Positions 7,228 through 15,931 of a DNA stretch of 64,000 nucleotides are shown one piece after another. The DNA is from Tsukamurella sp. TY48 (GTDB lineage Bacteria; Actinomycetota; Actinomycetes; Mycobacteriales; Mycobacteriaceae), in assembly GCF_019656655.1 (NCBI RefSeq), contig NZ_BPMV01000002.1, positions 496,001 to 560,000 of the forward strand. Direction: 5' to 3'. Each line of letters starts with the position of its first letter. Position 1 is the stretch's first letter. The notes beneath the pieces were generated by a model that saw nothing but the letters and a program-made list of their open reading frames with translations, was not told the DNA's origin and did not search any database. The position numbers were made by a program, and so were the translations under genes.

Positions 7228-8094
7228 ATGACGCGTGGCCCTCTCCCTGTCGACGGCCACGTCCACAGTGAGTGGTCGTGGGACACGGGCGGCCCGTCGT
7301 CCGGCGCGGCCGGGCGAATGGCCGCGACCTGTGTGCGGGCACTCGAAATCGGGCTTCCCGGCATGGTGTTCACGGAGCACCTCGACCTCGACATCAATTG
7401 GCGGTCCACCACCGACGATCTCCTGGAGCATCAGCGCAGGCTGCTCACTGACGAGGGCTATGTCGCAGTGCCAGAGTTCGATGTGGACGGCTATTCGGCC
7501 GCGATCAAACGCTGCCGCGCCGAGTTCCCGACGGTCCGGATCCTGACGGGCGTCGAGGTCGGACAACCTCACGTGCATCCGGACCGCATTCGGGCCCTCA
7601 CATCACGATTCGACCGGATCAACGGATCACTGCACACGCTGCCCGTCGGAGGCGACAGGTTCGAACCCAACACGCTGTATTCGATGTGGCCGGCGGACGA
7701 GGTGATCCTCGCGTACCTCGACGAGGCACACCGGATGCTAGAGGCCGCGGACCTGTTCGAGGTCTTCTGTCACCTCGACTATGCAGTACGGACCTGGCCC
7801 ACGCGACGGGCGGGCGAGTTCCAACCGAGCAGGTTCGAGAACCACTTCCGCCAGACCCTCCGCGCGATCGCGCAAACCGACCTCGTGCTGGAGATCAACA
7901 CCGGAATCATGCGTCCGTGGCTCACGCAGTGGTGGGCGGAGGAGGGCGGGCAACAGGTGACGTTCGGCAGCGACGCCCACGAACCGAGGCATCTCGCTGC
8001 TCACTTTGTGGAAGCGGTGGATCTCGCTCGAGACTCAGGGTACGTCCCCGGCGAAACACCCGACCTTCCGTGGCGACGGAACGGCTCCGGCTAA
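7228..8094 (+). CDS. PHP-domain histidinol-phosphatase-like protein
   Basis: 288 residues. PHP metal-site motifs appear in order: DGHVHSEWSWD at the N-terminus, TEHLDLD near residue 50, GVEVG near 110, NGSLHTLP near 130, EVFCHLDY near 175 and GSDAHEP near 250. This set matches the HisJ/PHP phosphoesterase class, which dephosphorylates histidinol phosphate; many paralogues act on other phosphates. It starts 9 bases after folD and may be co-transcribed. The C-terminus overlaps the convergent HxlR gene by four bases. Confidence 0.8.
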   Translation: MTRGPLPVDGHVHSEWSWDTGGPSSGAAGRMAATCVRALEIGLPGMVFTEHLDLDINWRSTTDDLLEHQRRLLTDEGYVAVPEFDVDGYSAAIKRCRAEFPTVRILTGVEVGQPHVHPDRIRALTSRFDRINGSLHTLPVGGDRFEPNTLYSMWPADEVILAYLDEAHRMLEAADLFEVFCHLDYAVRTWPTRRAGEFQPSRFENHFRQTLRAIAQTDLVLEINTGIMRPWLTQWWAEEGGQQVTFGSDAHEPRHLAAHFVEAVDLARDSGYVPGETPDLPWRRNGSG

Positions 8095-8480
8095 CGGTCC
8101 TCGCCATCGGGTGACGATGGGTACGACTCGGAGAACCGACGCCCCCACGCCGTCATAGACTCAAGGACGGGCAGCGCCCCTCGGCCCGCGTCGGTGAGGC
8201 GGTACTCGACGCGAGGCGGTACCTCCGGATACACCTCTCGGTCAACGAGGCCGTCCTGTTCCAGCTCGCGGAGCTGCCGAGCCAGGACCCGCGGTGTGGG
8301 GCTCGGAAGAATTCGTGCCAACTCGTTGAAGCGGAGTACCCCGCGCCGATCCAGTTCGGACAGAATTGTCGGCTTCCATGCCCCGCCGAGCACGGCCACG
8401 GTGATCTCGGCCGCGCACACCGGATGGGAGTTCTCCACCAGTTTGCGGGTACGCGCACGGCCGCTACTCGGTGCTTCCAC
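8091..8480 (-). CDS. HxlR-family transcriptional regulator
   Basis: About 129 residues from GTG 8480; an in-frame extension upstream looks non-coding. The core VCAAEITVAVLGGAWKPTIL has the HxlR signature around the winged helix, followed by RFNELARILPSPTPRVLARQ-type recognition helix and the wing (VEYRLTDAG). HxlR proteins respond to aldehydes, ROS or other reactive species and often control a divergent transporter or reductase. Here the neighbour is a divergent MFS exporter 120 bases away, so it probably regulates that gene and itself. Confidence 0.85.
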   Translation of the reverse strand: MEAPSSGRARTRKLVENSHPVCAAEITVAVLGGAWKPTILSELDRRGVLRFNELARILPSPTPRVLARQLRELEQDGLVDREVYPEVPPRVEYRLTDAGRGALPVLESMTAWGRRFSESYPSSPDGEDR

Positions 8481-8538
8481 GACTGTGACTATGCCACCGC
8501 ACAGGCGTGCATGGTTCGACCTGCGCGCTATCCCCTTT

Positions 8539-8551
8539 GTCACCGAGTGAC
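8539..8551. promoter_or_regulatory. candidate HxlR operator
   Basis: Inverted repeat GTCAC-CGA-GTGAC in the 120-base interval between the divergent HxlR and MFS genes. Short, but it is the clearest dyad there and is placed where a regulator of both would bind. Confidence 0.4.
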
Positions 8552-8600
8552 TCCGTTGTGCGTTCTTGTTTCCCGCGAATTGCTCCTGCACCCTCGAAAC

Positions 8601-9938
8601 GTGAACTGTCCGACTGCTACCCCCAGCAAGACTCGGCCCGATTGGCGAATCCTGGTACCACTACTGACTGGGATCCTGACGACGAGCCTCGCGGTGGGCA
8701 TGATCAATACCGCCCTCCCGCGCCTCGCGGACGACCTCGCCCTATCGGCAACCTTGCGGACCTGGATCGCCGATATCTATCCGCTGTGCCTGGCGATCGG
8801 CATCGTGAGTGCGGCGCGGGCCGGCGACGCCCTCGGTCGCCGGCGCCTGCTGGTTGCGGGCTTGGTGTTGTTCGGCGCTGCCAGCGCAGCCGCGGCGACG
8901 GCATCGACGGGTGCGGTGCTCCTCCTCAGTCGCAGCGCTCTGGGGGTCGCTGGGGCGATGGTCGTGGCGGGCGTCGTCTCAACGATCGGCGCCGTGTTCG
9001 ACGGGAACGCGCGCACCGTGGCCAACGGGTGGTGGGTGGCAGTGTTCGGCGCGGCCGCGGCGATCGGTCCTATCGTGGGCGGCACTGCGACGGAGATTGC
9101 GGGATGGCGCTCGGTGTTCTGGATATCGGTCCCATGTGCGGCGGTCGGGCTTCTGCTGACCCTGGCGATGGTGCCCGAGACCCGCTCGGCCGGACCGGTG
9201 ACGTGGGATCCAGCGAGCATCGTCACGTCGGCGGGCGGTCTCGGGCTCGCGGTCTACTCGGTCCACCATCTCGCCGCCGCACCCATTGCGGGTAGCGCAA
9301 CGGCAATAGCCGCGTCGGCGTTGCTGATCTGGTTCGTTCGGCGGCAACGCCGCCTGACGGACCCCATGATCGACGTGTCGATGTTCGCACGACGCCGCTT
9401 CTCCGTTGCGACGGTTTCGATGCTGATCTCGTCGGGGGCGGGTGCCGCCGCCGTCTACCTCCTGAGCATCTACTTGCAGGCGGGCGGCCGAGGGCCGCTC
9501 GCGACCGGGATCGTCCTGCTTCCCCAGGCTGTGGCAACGACCGCGGGAGGACTATGCGCCCCCGCTGTCGCACACCGGCTCCCGCCTTCGACAGCGCTGC
9601 GCGCCGCGTTGATTCTCCAAGCCGTGGGCCTGCTGACCGTGGCCTTCCTCCCGGGCACGATGATCGCCGGGCTGGCGCTCGTCGGCCTCGGCTTCGGTAT
9701 CGTCGGCACGCTCGGCACCTCGGCGCTCTTCGATTCGGCGAATCCCGACCAGGTGGCTCAGGTCGGTGCTGTGCAGGAGGTGGCATTCGCCCTCGGAGCC
9801 GGCGGCGGCATTGCCGTGTTCGGTACGGTCGCGTCGCTGTCACAGCATCGTGGCTTCCCGTTGGCAATGGCTGCCGCCGCGACGGCGTGCCTCATCGCTG
9901 CAGGCCTCCGGAATCGTCCTAGTCCCGCTCTTGGATAG
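8601..9938 (+). CDS. MFS transporter, DHA2 (EmrB/QacA-like) drug exporter
   Basis: 445 residues from GTG 8601. The first helix is followed by MINTALPRLADDL, the motif D1-like start of DHA2 exporters, then motif A-like ARAGDALGRRRLL between TM2 and TM3, and the antiporter motif C region around IGPIVGGTATEIAGW. About 12-14 membrane segments are visible. Likely a proton-coupled exporter of toxic organic compounds. Divergent from an HxlR regulator; regulated by it by inference. Confidence 0.85.
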   Translation: MNCPTATPSKTRPDWRILVPLLTGILTTSLAVGMINTALPRLADDLALSATLRTWIADIYPLCLAIGIVSAARAGDALGRRRLLVAGLVLFGAASAAAATASTGAVLLLSRSALGVAGAMVVAGVVSTIGAVFDGNARTVANGWWVAVFGAAAAIGPIVGGTATEIAGWRSVFWISVPCAAVGLLLTLAMVPETRSAGPVTWDPASIVTSAGGLGLAVYSVHHLAAAPIAGSATAIAASALLIWFVRRQRRLTDPMIDVSMFARRRFSVATVSMLISSGAGAAAVYLLSIYLQAGGRGPLATGIVLLPQAVATTAGGLCAPAVAHRLPPSTALRAALILQAVGLLTVAFLPGTMIAGLALVGLGFGIVGTLGTSALFDSANPDQVAQVGAVQEVAFALGAGGGIAVFGTVASLSQHRGFPLAMAAAATACLIAAGLRNRPSPALG

Positions 9939-9990
9939 ACAGTTCGTGCCCAAGTGTCCACCCAATCGGACGGGCTGCTAGCTTCCGATC

Positions 9991-11574
9991 GTGACCGAGA
10001 ACACGCAGGCACCGTCGACCACGAGCCCCGAGGAGTCGCTCAACAGCCGGGTACGGGAGGCCTACCGGGCTGTCACCGACGAGGCGCGCGCCGACAAGGT
10101 GGCCAAGCAGCACGCGCGAGGCAAGATGACCGCCCGCGAGCGGGTGGCGCTGCTCGCCAACGGCGGGTTCAACGAGTTCGGTGCGCTCGCCGGACCGGGC
10201 CCCGCACAGCAGGGCGCGGCTCCCCTCGTCGCTCCTGGCGACGGGGTGGTGACGGGCATCGGCTACATCGACGGCCGCCCAGCGGCGATCGCGGCCTTCG
10301 ACTTCACGGTGCTCGGCGGCAGCAACGGCGCCACCGGAATGGCCAAGCTGGATCGGTGCGCCGAACGCGCCCTGCTCGACGAGATCCCGCTGATCATGCT
10401 CATGGACGGCGGCGGACACCGGATGCAGGAGGCCCTTGATTCCCGCCTCGCCGCACCGGGCTCGCGGCTGCTGTTGCGCCTGGCCGATCTGTCCGGACAC
10501 GTGCCGCTCGTCGCCGCCATGATGGGTCCGGGTTTCGGTGCGCCGGCGAACATCTCGGCGTGCTGCGATTTCGTCACCATCGTCCGCGGGATGGGCACCA
10601 TCGGCATCTCGTCGGCGCCCCTGGTGCAGGCGGCCACCGGCGAGAACCTCACCAACGACGAGATCGGCGGCGCCGATCTGCAGGCGCAGCGCGGCGTGGT
10701 GGACGTGGTCACCGACACCGAACAGGAGTCGGTCGACGCGATCCGCGCCTTCCTCAGCTACCTGCCGGCCTCCGCGACCGCCGAGCCGGTGCTCTCCGCC
10801 GGCCCGCACGAACCCGGCGACACCGCCGAGGCGATCGATACGCTCGTCCCGTCGTCGATGCGGCAGGCCTACGACGTGGTCGACGTGATCGAGGCGATCG
10901 CCGACGTGGACACCGTCTTCGAACTCAAGCGCCTGCACGCCCCCAATATCGTGACCGCCTTCGCCCGGATCGACGGCCGCCCCGTGGGTGTGGTCGCGAA
11001 TCAGCCGCGTTTCCACGCCGGCGCGCTCGACGCGAACGCGTGCGAGAAGGCCGCACACTTCATCGCGGTGTGCGACACCTTCGGTCTGCCACTGCTGATC
11101 CTCATCGACCTGCCCGGCTTCCTGGTGGGAGCGGGTGCCGAGGAGACGAATCTCGTCCGGCGCAGTGCACGCCTCGGCTACGAACTCGCGGCGGCCACCG
11201 TGCCGCGATTCGTGATCGTGACGCGAAAGGCCTACGGCGCGGCCTACATCGCGATGGGCGGCGGTCGCAGCATCGAGGCCGACCTCTCGCTGGCCTGGCC
11301 CACCGCGGAGATCTGCGCGATCCCCATCGAGAGCGCGGTCGACCTCGCCTTCCGCACGCAGTACGAGTCCGCACCCGACCCGGCGAAGGCCCGCAACGAC
11401 CTCATCACCCTGTTCCAGGCGAACGTCGACCCGCTGCTCGCCGCGGACGGCTTCGGCATCGACGACGTGGTGCTCCCGTCCGCGACGCGCCCGATGCTCG
11501 CGGAGGCGCTGGGCCGGGTGCGGCGACGGCAGCCGCGGGTTCCGCAGAAGCGACGGTCCATCTCCCCCATCTAG
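9991..11574 (+). CDS. acyl-CoA carboxylase beta subunit (carboxyltransferase)
   Basis: 527 residues from GTG 9991. N-terminal KQHARGKMTARERVALL is the usual opening of acyl-CoA carboxylase beta subunits. The N-terminal half has the crotonase-like oxyanion segments (AAFDFTVLGGSNGATGMAK; MDGGGHRMQEA), and the C-terminal half the biotin/carboxyl region (LPGFLVGAGAEE, TRKAYGAAYIAMGG, WPTAEICAIP). It transfers CO2 from biotin to an acyl-CoA. No biotin carboxylase gene is adjacent, so it must use an alpha subunit encoded elsewhere. Its stop codon overlaps that of the convergent CGNR gene. Confidence 0.88.
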   Translation: MTENTQAPSTTSPEESLNSRVREAYRAVTDEARADKVAKQHARGKMTARERVALLANGGFNEFGALAGPGPAQQGAAPLVAPGDGVVTGIGYIDGRPAAIAAFDFTVLGGSNGATGMAKLDRCAERALLDEIPLIMLMDGGGHRMQEALDSRLAAPGSRLLLRLADLSGHVPLVAAMMGPGFGAPANISACCDFVTIVRGMGTIGISSAPLVQAATGENLTNDEIGGADLQAQRGVVDVVTDTEQESVDAIRAFLSYLPASATAEPVLSAGPHEPGDTAEAIDTLVPSSMRQAYDVVDVIEAIADVDTVFELKRLHAPNIVTAFARIDGRPVGVVANQPRFHAGALDANACEKAAHFIAVCDTFGLPLLILIDLPGFLVGAGAEETNLVRRSARLGYELAAATVPRFVIVTRKAYGAAYIAMGGGRSIEADLSLAWPTAEICAIPIESAVDLAFRTQYESAPDPAKARNDLITLFQANVDPLLAADGFGIDDVVLPSATRPMLAEALGRVRRRQPRVPQKRRSISPI

Positions 11575-12089
11575 GAACGCCGGTGCCGCCGAACGGCATC
11601 GGTGTTGGCGCACCGCGACGAGCAGTACGACTGCCGCCCGCCACGGCTGGTATCGGCGAACACCTTCGCGCATCCCTCGCGGGCACAGGCACCCAGCCGC
11701 GCTCCCTCAGCCTCCGTGGTGAAGATCGCGAGCCCACCCGCGGTGACCGCCCGAACCCGCCCGAGGAGCGATTCGGTCTCGGGGGTGAAATGCAGATGGG
11801 GGCGCAGCCCGTCGTGCGCGGTGAGGTAGATACCCACCGTCCCCGTCGTCAGCAACTGGTTCACCGCATCGCAGCGATCCTCCACCGCGGCGGTGAGGAA
11901 CGGGGCCCGCAGCTGATCGGTCCACGCGCCCAGATCGCGGATCACGTCGTCGTCCAGTTCGATCCGGCGAATCTCGTGGTCCTGCAGGACCGCGGCGACC
12001 GCGGCCTCGGACCACGCACCGTCGGCCCGCAGGTTCACCAGGTCGACGGTGAGCCGCACACCGGTCATGTTGTCGTGGTCGAACTGCAC
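11571..12089 (-). CDS. CGNR zinc-finger protein
   Basis: 172 residues from GTG 12089. The N-terminal ~120 residues correspond to the ABATE-type stress/sensor domain; the C-terminus carries the zinc finger C-x4-C (GACAREGC), then DTSRGGRQSYCSSRC. The last element, where most members read CGNR, reads CANT. Such proteins are thought to be DNA-binding regulators. Last gene of a three-gene minus-strand unit whose promoter side carries a CsoR-type palindrome, so copper-linked expression is possible. Confidence 0.8.
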   Translation of the reverse strand: MQFDHDNMTGVRLTVDLVNLRADGAWSEAAVAAVLQDHEIRRIELDDDVIRDLGAWTDQLRAPFLTAAVEDRCDAVNQLLTTGTVGIYLTAHDGLRPHLHFTPETESLLGRVRAVTAGGLAIFTTEAEGARLGACAREGCAKVFADTSRGGRQSYCSSRCANTDAVRRHRRS

Positions 12090-12096
12090 GAGACGA

Positions 12097-12270
12097 TCAT
12101 CCCGCCTGGACGGTGGTCTCCGGGTACGACACGGGCACCTCGGTGCTCTCGCCCACCGTCGCGATCCGTCGCGCGCCGCATGCGCACCGCTGGTAGAGCA
12201 CGATCCCCTCGCTGGTCGGGTGGTGCGATTCGGTCTGCCAGGCATGCAGCTGCGTCTCGATCTCGTTCAT
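12097..12270 (-). CDS. 57-residue protein with CxC motif
   Basis: Small ORF starting at ATG 12270 (MNEIETQLHAWQTESHH) and ending 7 bases before the CGNR start; it begins 5 bases after the membrane-protein stop. The central LYQRCACGARR looks like half of a zinc ribbon: a CxC in a basic context, followed by a beta-rich tail. High third-position GC and tight spacing on both sides support a real gene. No known function. Confidence 0.65.
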   Translation of the reverse strand: MNEIETQLHAWQTESHHPTSEGIVLYQRCACGARRIATVGESTEVPVSYPETTVQAG

Positions 12271-12275
12271 GACGA

Positions 12276-12842
12276 TCAGCGTGCGACCGGTTCATCAGAC
12301 GTTTCAACCATTACACGTCGAGACCGGCCAAAACCCATGACCACCAGCGGTATCGCAGTGAACGCGAGCGCCGGGACGATTCCGCCGACGACGCCGAACA
12401 CCCACTCCGGCGCCCCACCGATGCGCGCGGCCGCCACGCCGACGCCGCACGCCGTGAGCACGAAACCCAGGGCTCCGAAGGCAGCGCTCCAGCGACCGAA
12501 GAGTGCCCACATGAGCGGCAGGAAATGCACCCCGACGGCGATGAGGACGATGCTCAGCGACAGATCCCGGCGACCGGACGCGACCGCAACCCGGTTCCCC
12601 ACGACGACCAGAATCACCTCGACGGCCACCGCGGCCCAATAGCGCGGGTTGCGCACGAATCCCCGGCCGGACGGCGCCGCCGACGCCCGCGGCGCGGACC
12701 GTCGGGCCAGGACCAGCGAGGCGGCGCCCAGCAACGCGACCACGGCGACGCACACGCCCCAGACCGGCGCGCTCACTCCCTCCCGCCCCGGACCGAGCAC
12801 CCACCACATCCCCGCGATCACCCCGATCGCCGTGCCCACCAT
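12276..12842 (-). CDS. integral membrane protein of unknown function
   Basis: 188 residues from ATG 12842 (a GTG at 12863 is also in frame). Six hydrophobic segments are visible. The middle carries VRNPRYWAAVAVEVILVVVG and LIAVGVHFLPLMWALFG, a pattern I associate with small DUF-type membrane proteins in actinobacteria but cannot name with certainty. First gene of a minus-strand trio. The palindrome TACCCC-TAG-GGGGTA lies 45 bases upstream, so it may respond to copper. Confidence 0.65.
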   Translation of the reverse strand: MVGTAIGVIAGMWWVLGPGREGVSAPVWGVCVAVVALLGAASLVLARRSAPRASAAPSGRGFVRNPRYWAAVAVEVILVVVGNRVAVASGRRDLSLSIVLIAVGVHFLPLMWALFGRWSAAFGALGFVLTACGVGVAAARIGGAPEWVFGVVGGIVPALAFTAIPLVVMGFGRSRRVMVETSDEPVAR

Positions 12843-12886
12843 CACCCCCCCATGGGACCACACAGTCGTACGCGACGCTTACTTTC

Positions 12887-12901
12887 TACCCCTAGGGGGT
12901 A
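12887..12901. promoter_or_regulatory. CsoR-type operator, box 1
   Basis: TACCCC-TAG-GGGGTA, arms perfectly complementary. Copper-sensing CsoR proteins bind GC-rich palindromes of this kind. It lies 45 bases upstream of the minus-strand membrane protein. Read on the plus strand it runs into TATAGAAT (12900-12907), a good -10, so it could also overlap an outer promoter of the copper operon. Confidence 0.75.
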
Positions 12902-13000
12902 TAGAATCGCCGACGATGCGCTTCCTCATGATCAGACTCGCGCGAGCCCGCGTTTCACGCATGGCCGGCTCCCCGAACAGCTGGTCAGACATCATCTTGC

Positions 13001-13017
13001 ATACCCTAGGGGGGTAT
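13001..13017. promoter_or_regulatory. CsoR-type operator, box 2, overlapping -10 of the copper operon
   Basis: ATACCC-TAGGG-GGGTAT. It overlaps the -10 candidate TATAGT (13015-13020) of the plus-strand operon, 35 bases before the first start codon. A repressor bound here would block RNA polymerase until Cu(I) releases CsoR, whose gene is last in the operon. Confidence 0.82.
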
Positions 13018-13052
13018 AGTATGTTGGTGGAGTGTCGAAGACGGGAGAAGCC

Positions 13053-13211
13053 ATGAATCCCATGGTCAAGATCGGAACCTACGCAGCCGGCCTGGCGGTG
13101 GTCTTCGCCGCCGCATTCGCCGTGGGCTCCGCCGTCGGCCCCACGGCCGAACAGCCCGGCCCGCACGCCACCGCACCGTCGATCAGCGAAGGGGGCCACG
13201 ATGGCCACTGA
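13053..13211 (+). CDS. 52-residue membrane-anchored peptide of the copper operon, His-rich end
   Basis: ATG 13053 preceded by GGGAGAAG. The peptide begins [18 protein letters not shown], has one hydrophobic segment (residues 7-29, ending VGSAVGP), and ends ISEGGHDGH. The N-terminal segment resembles that of longer actinobacterial proteins found ahead of copper ATPases; here the C-terminal domain is missing and only a His/Asp tail remains. Its last 11 bases overlap the start of copA, so translation is coupled. I infer a membrane-bound copper-binding or CopA-assisting micropeptide. Confidence 0.75.
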   Translation: MNPMVKIGTYAAGLAVVFAAAFAVGSAVGPTAEQPGPHATAPSISEGGHDGH

Positions 13212-15450
13212 GACCCACGCGCCCACCACCTCGGTGGACCTCGAGATCGAGGGCATGACGTGCGCCTCCTGCGCCAACCGCATCGAGCGCAAGCTGAACA
13301 AGCTCGACGGCGTCACCGCCACCGTCAACTTCGCGACCGAGAAGGCGCACGTGAACGCCCCCGCTGGCACCGATACCGCGGCACTGATCGACGCCGTGCA
13401 GCAGGCCGGATACGCCGCCCACGTCCCCGCCCCCGCGGGCGAGGGCGCCGACGGCGAACCGTCGGGCCGCACCCACGAACCCGCCGACGCGCTGCGCCAG
13501 CGCCTCCTCATCAGCGCCGCGCTCACCGTCCCGGTGATCGCGATGGCGATGATCCCCGCGCTGCAATTCGACTACTGGCAGTGGCTCTCGCTGACGCTCG
13601 CCGCGCCCGTCGTGGTGTGGGGCGCCCTCCCCTTCCACCGCGCCGCGTGGACCAACCTCAAGCACGGCACCGCCACGATGGACACGCTGGTGTCGATCGG
13701 CACGCTCGCCGCCTTCGGCTGGTCGATCTACGCGCTGTTCTGGGGCGCCGCCGGCGTGACCGGCATGACCCACCCGTTCAGCTTCACCATCGAGCGGATG
13801 GACGGTACCGCCAACATCTACCTCGAGGCCGCGGCGGGCGTCACGACATTCATCCTGGCCGGCCGCTACTTCGAGGCGAAGAGCAAGCGCCAGGCGGGCG
13901 CGGCCCTGCGTGCCCTGCTGGAGCTGGGCGCCAAAGACGCCGCCGTGCTCCGAGACGGTGTCGAGACGCAGATCCCGATCGGCGAACTCGCCGTCGGTGA
14001 CGAGTTCGTGGTCCGCCCCGGCGAGAAGATCGCGACCGACGGCACCGTGGTCGCGGGACAGTCCGCGATCGACGCCTCGCTGCTCACCGGCGAATCCGTG
14101 CCCGTCGAGGTGCGCCCCGGCGATACGGTCACGGGTGCGACGGTGAACGCCGGTGGGCGCCTGGTGATCCGCGCGACACGCGTCGGTGCCGACACCCAGC
14201 TCGCACAGATGAGCCGTCTCGTCGAAGACGCACAGGCCGGCAAGGCCAAGGCGCAGCGGCTGGCCGACCGGATCTCCGGCGTCTTCGTGCCGATCGTGAT
14301 CGCGATCGCCGTCGGCGCGCTCGGATTCTGGCTCGGCACCGGACAATCCGCGTCGATGGCCCTCACCGCGGCGGTCTCCGTGCTGATCATCGCGTGCCCC
14401 TGCGCCCTCGGCCTGGCCACTCCGACCGCCCTGCTCGTGGGCACCGGACGCGGCGCTCAGCTCGGCATCCTGATCAAGGGCCCTGAGGCCTTGGAGTCCA
14501 CCCGCACGGTGGACACCGTGGTGCTCGACAAGACCGGCACCGTGACCACGGGCGTGATGAAGTTGCAGGCCGTGCACGCCGCCGCGGACGAGACCGAGAC
14601 CGATGTGCTCGCCATGGCAGGAGCACTGGAGGCCGCCTCCGAGCACCCGATCGCCCGCGCCATCGCGCAGGCCGCACAGCACCGCGGCACGCTCGCCGCC
14701 GTCGAGCAGTTCGTGAACGTGCCCGGCCTCGGCGTCCAGGGCATGGTGGACGATCGCGCCGTCGTTGCCGGACGCCCCGTCCTCCTCGAGGACTGGGCCA
14801 TGCCCCTGCCCGACGCCCTGCGCGCCGAGTTCGACGAGGCCCAGCGGCGCGGTCAGACCGCGATCGCGGTGGGTTGGGACGGTGCCGCCCGTGGCGTGCT
14901 GGTGGTGTCCGATGAGATCAAGCCGACCTCCGCCGACGCGGTCGCGCGGCTCAAGCGGCTGGGTCTGCGGCCGATCATGCTCACGGGCGACAACGAGCCC
15001 GCGGCGCGCTTCATCGCCGATCAGGTGGGCATCGACGAGGTGATCGCCGAGGTCCTGCCCGAGCAGAAGGTGGACGCGGTCCGGCGTCTGCAGGGCGAGG
15101 GACGCTCGGTGGCCATGGTGGGCGACGGCGTCAACGATGCCGCGGCGCTCGCGCAGTCCGATCTCGGCATCGCCATGGGCACCGGCACCGATGCCGCCAT
15201 CGAGGCCGCGGACCTCACCCTGGTGAGCGGCGACCTGCGCACCGTGGTGGACGCTATCCGGCTCTCCCGTCGCACGCTGTCCACGATCAAGACCAACCTG
15301 TTCTGGGCCTTCGCCTACAACCTGGCGGCCCTGCCACTCGCGGCGGCGGCCCTGCTCACCCCGATGCTCGCCGGCGCGGCGATGGCCCTGTCGTCGGTGT
15401 TCGTGGTGAGCAACAGCCTCCGGCTACGCGGCTTCCGGCCGCAGAAGTGA
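13201..15450 (+). CDS. copA: Cu(I)-exporting P1B-type ATPase CopA
   Basis: 749 residues. One N-terminal heavy-metal-associated domain with GMTCASC (Cys21, Cys24); eight predicted membrane segments; actuator TGES near residue 297; transmembrane copper motif CPC near 398-400; phosphorylation motif DKTGT near 443; SEHPIARA (Ser-Glu-His-Pro) nucleotide-binding motif; GDGVNDA near 641. This set defines a P1B-1 copper exporter, which pumps Cu(I) out of the cytosol with ATP. Preceded by CsoR boxes and followed by csoR. Confidence 0.95.
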   Translation: MATETHAPTTSVDLEIEGMTCASCANRIERKLNKLDGVTATVNFATEKAHVNAPAGTDTAALIDAVQQAGYAAHVPAPAGEGADGEPSGRTHEPADALRQRLLISAALTVPVIAMAMIPALQFDYWQWLSLTLAAPVVVWGALPFHRAAWTNLKHGTATMDTLVSIGTLAAFGWSIYALFWGAAGVTGMTHPFSFTIERMDGTANIYLEAAAGVTTFILAGRYFEAKSKRQAGAALRALLELGAKDAAVLRDGVETQIPIGELAVGDEFVVRPGEKIATDGTVVAGQSAIDASLLTGESVPVEVRPGDTVTGATVNAGGRLVIRATRVGADTQLAQMSRLVEDAQAGKAKAQRLADRISGVFVPIVIAIAVGALGFWLGTGQSASMALTAAVSVLIIACPCALGLATPTALLVGTGRGAQLGILIKGPEALESTRTVDTVVLDKTGTVTTGVMKLQAVHAAADETETDVLAMAGALEAASEHPIARAIAQAAQHRGTLAAVEQFVNVPGLGVQGMVDDRAVVAGRPVLLEDWAMPLPDALRAEFDEAQRRGQTAIAVGWDGAARGVLVVSDEIKPTSADAVARLKRLGLRPIMLTGDNEPAARFIADQVGIDEVIAEVLPEQKVDAVRRLQGEGRSVAMVGDGVNDAAALAQSDLGIAMGTGTDAAIEAADLTLVSGDLRTVVDAIRLSRRTLSTIKTNLFWAFAYNLAALPLAAAALLTPMLAGAAMALSSVFVVSNSLRLRGFRPQK

Positions 15451-15461
15451 ATACTGGAACC

Positions 15462-15776
15462 ATGACGACCACGGAAACCGGTCACGACCACGCGCACGGC
15501 TACATGTCCGACAAGGACGAGTACCTCAAGCGGCTTCGACGTATCGAGGGGCAGGCCCGCGGCCTGCAGCGGATGGTCGAAGAGGAGAAGTACTGCATCG
15601 ACATCCTCACGCAGGTCTCCGCCATGACCAAGGCCCTGCAGGCCGTGGGCCTGGGACTGCTGGAAGATCACCTGAGCCACTGCGTGGTGGACGCCGCCCG
15701 CTCGGGCGACGAGGCGGAGACCGCCGCGAAGATCAAGGAGGCGTCGGCCGCGATCGCGCGGTTCTCGCGCTCCTGA
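15462..15776 (+). CDS. csoR: copper-sensing transcriptional repressor CsoR
   Basis: 104 residues from ATG 15462, 11 bases after the copA stop. The Cu(I)-binding triad Cys45-His70-Cys74 has exactly the spacing of characterised CsoR proteins (25 and 4 residues apart). KRLRRIEGQARGLQRM is the basic DNA-binding helix; the N-terminus has extra histidines (GHDHAHGY). Binding of Cu(I) releases the tetramer from its operator. The palindromes at 12887 and 13001 are the probable sites, giving autoregulation. Confidence 0.95.
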   Translation: MTTTETGHDHAHGYMSDKDEYLKRLRRIEGQARGLQRMVEEEKYCIDILTQVSAMTKALQAVGLGLLEDHLSHCVVDAARSGDEAETAAKIKEASAAIARFSRS

Positions 15777-15884
15777 TCGGCATCGTCGACAATCCGCTTC
15801 CCGGAATCCGCGACATACCGTACAGTAACTTCTCGTCAGCGATGTGAGCTGCGTCTCACTTCACCGACACCCTCACCCTTGGAC

Positions 15885-15917
15885 ACCCGCCCGGCCCACA
15901 AGACCCCGGGCGGGTTT
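15885..15917 (+). terminator. intrinsic terminator of the copper operon
   Basis: Stem ACCCGCCCGG/CCGGGCGGGT with an 11-base loop, then TTT, about 110 bases after csoR and before the convergent zapE stop. Confidence 0.75.
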
Positions 15918-15931
15918 CCGCTTTCTGCGCG

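Noticed and set aside
12879-13052. Minus-strand 38-codon ORF beginning MMSDQLFGEP and covering CsoR box 1
   Set aside because: Lies across a regulatory palindrome, no ribosome-binding site and poor codon bias.
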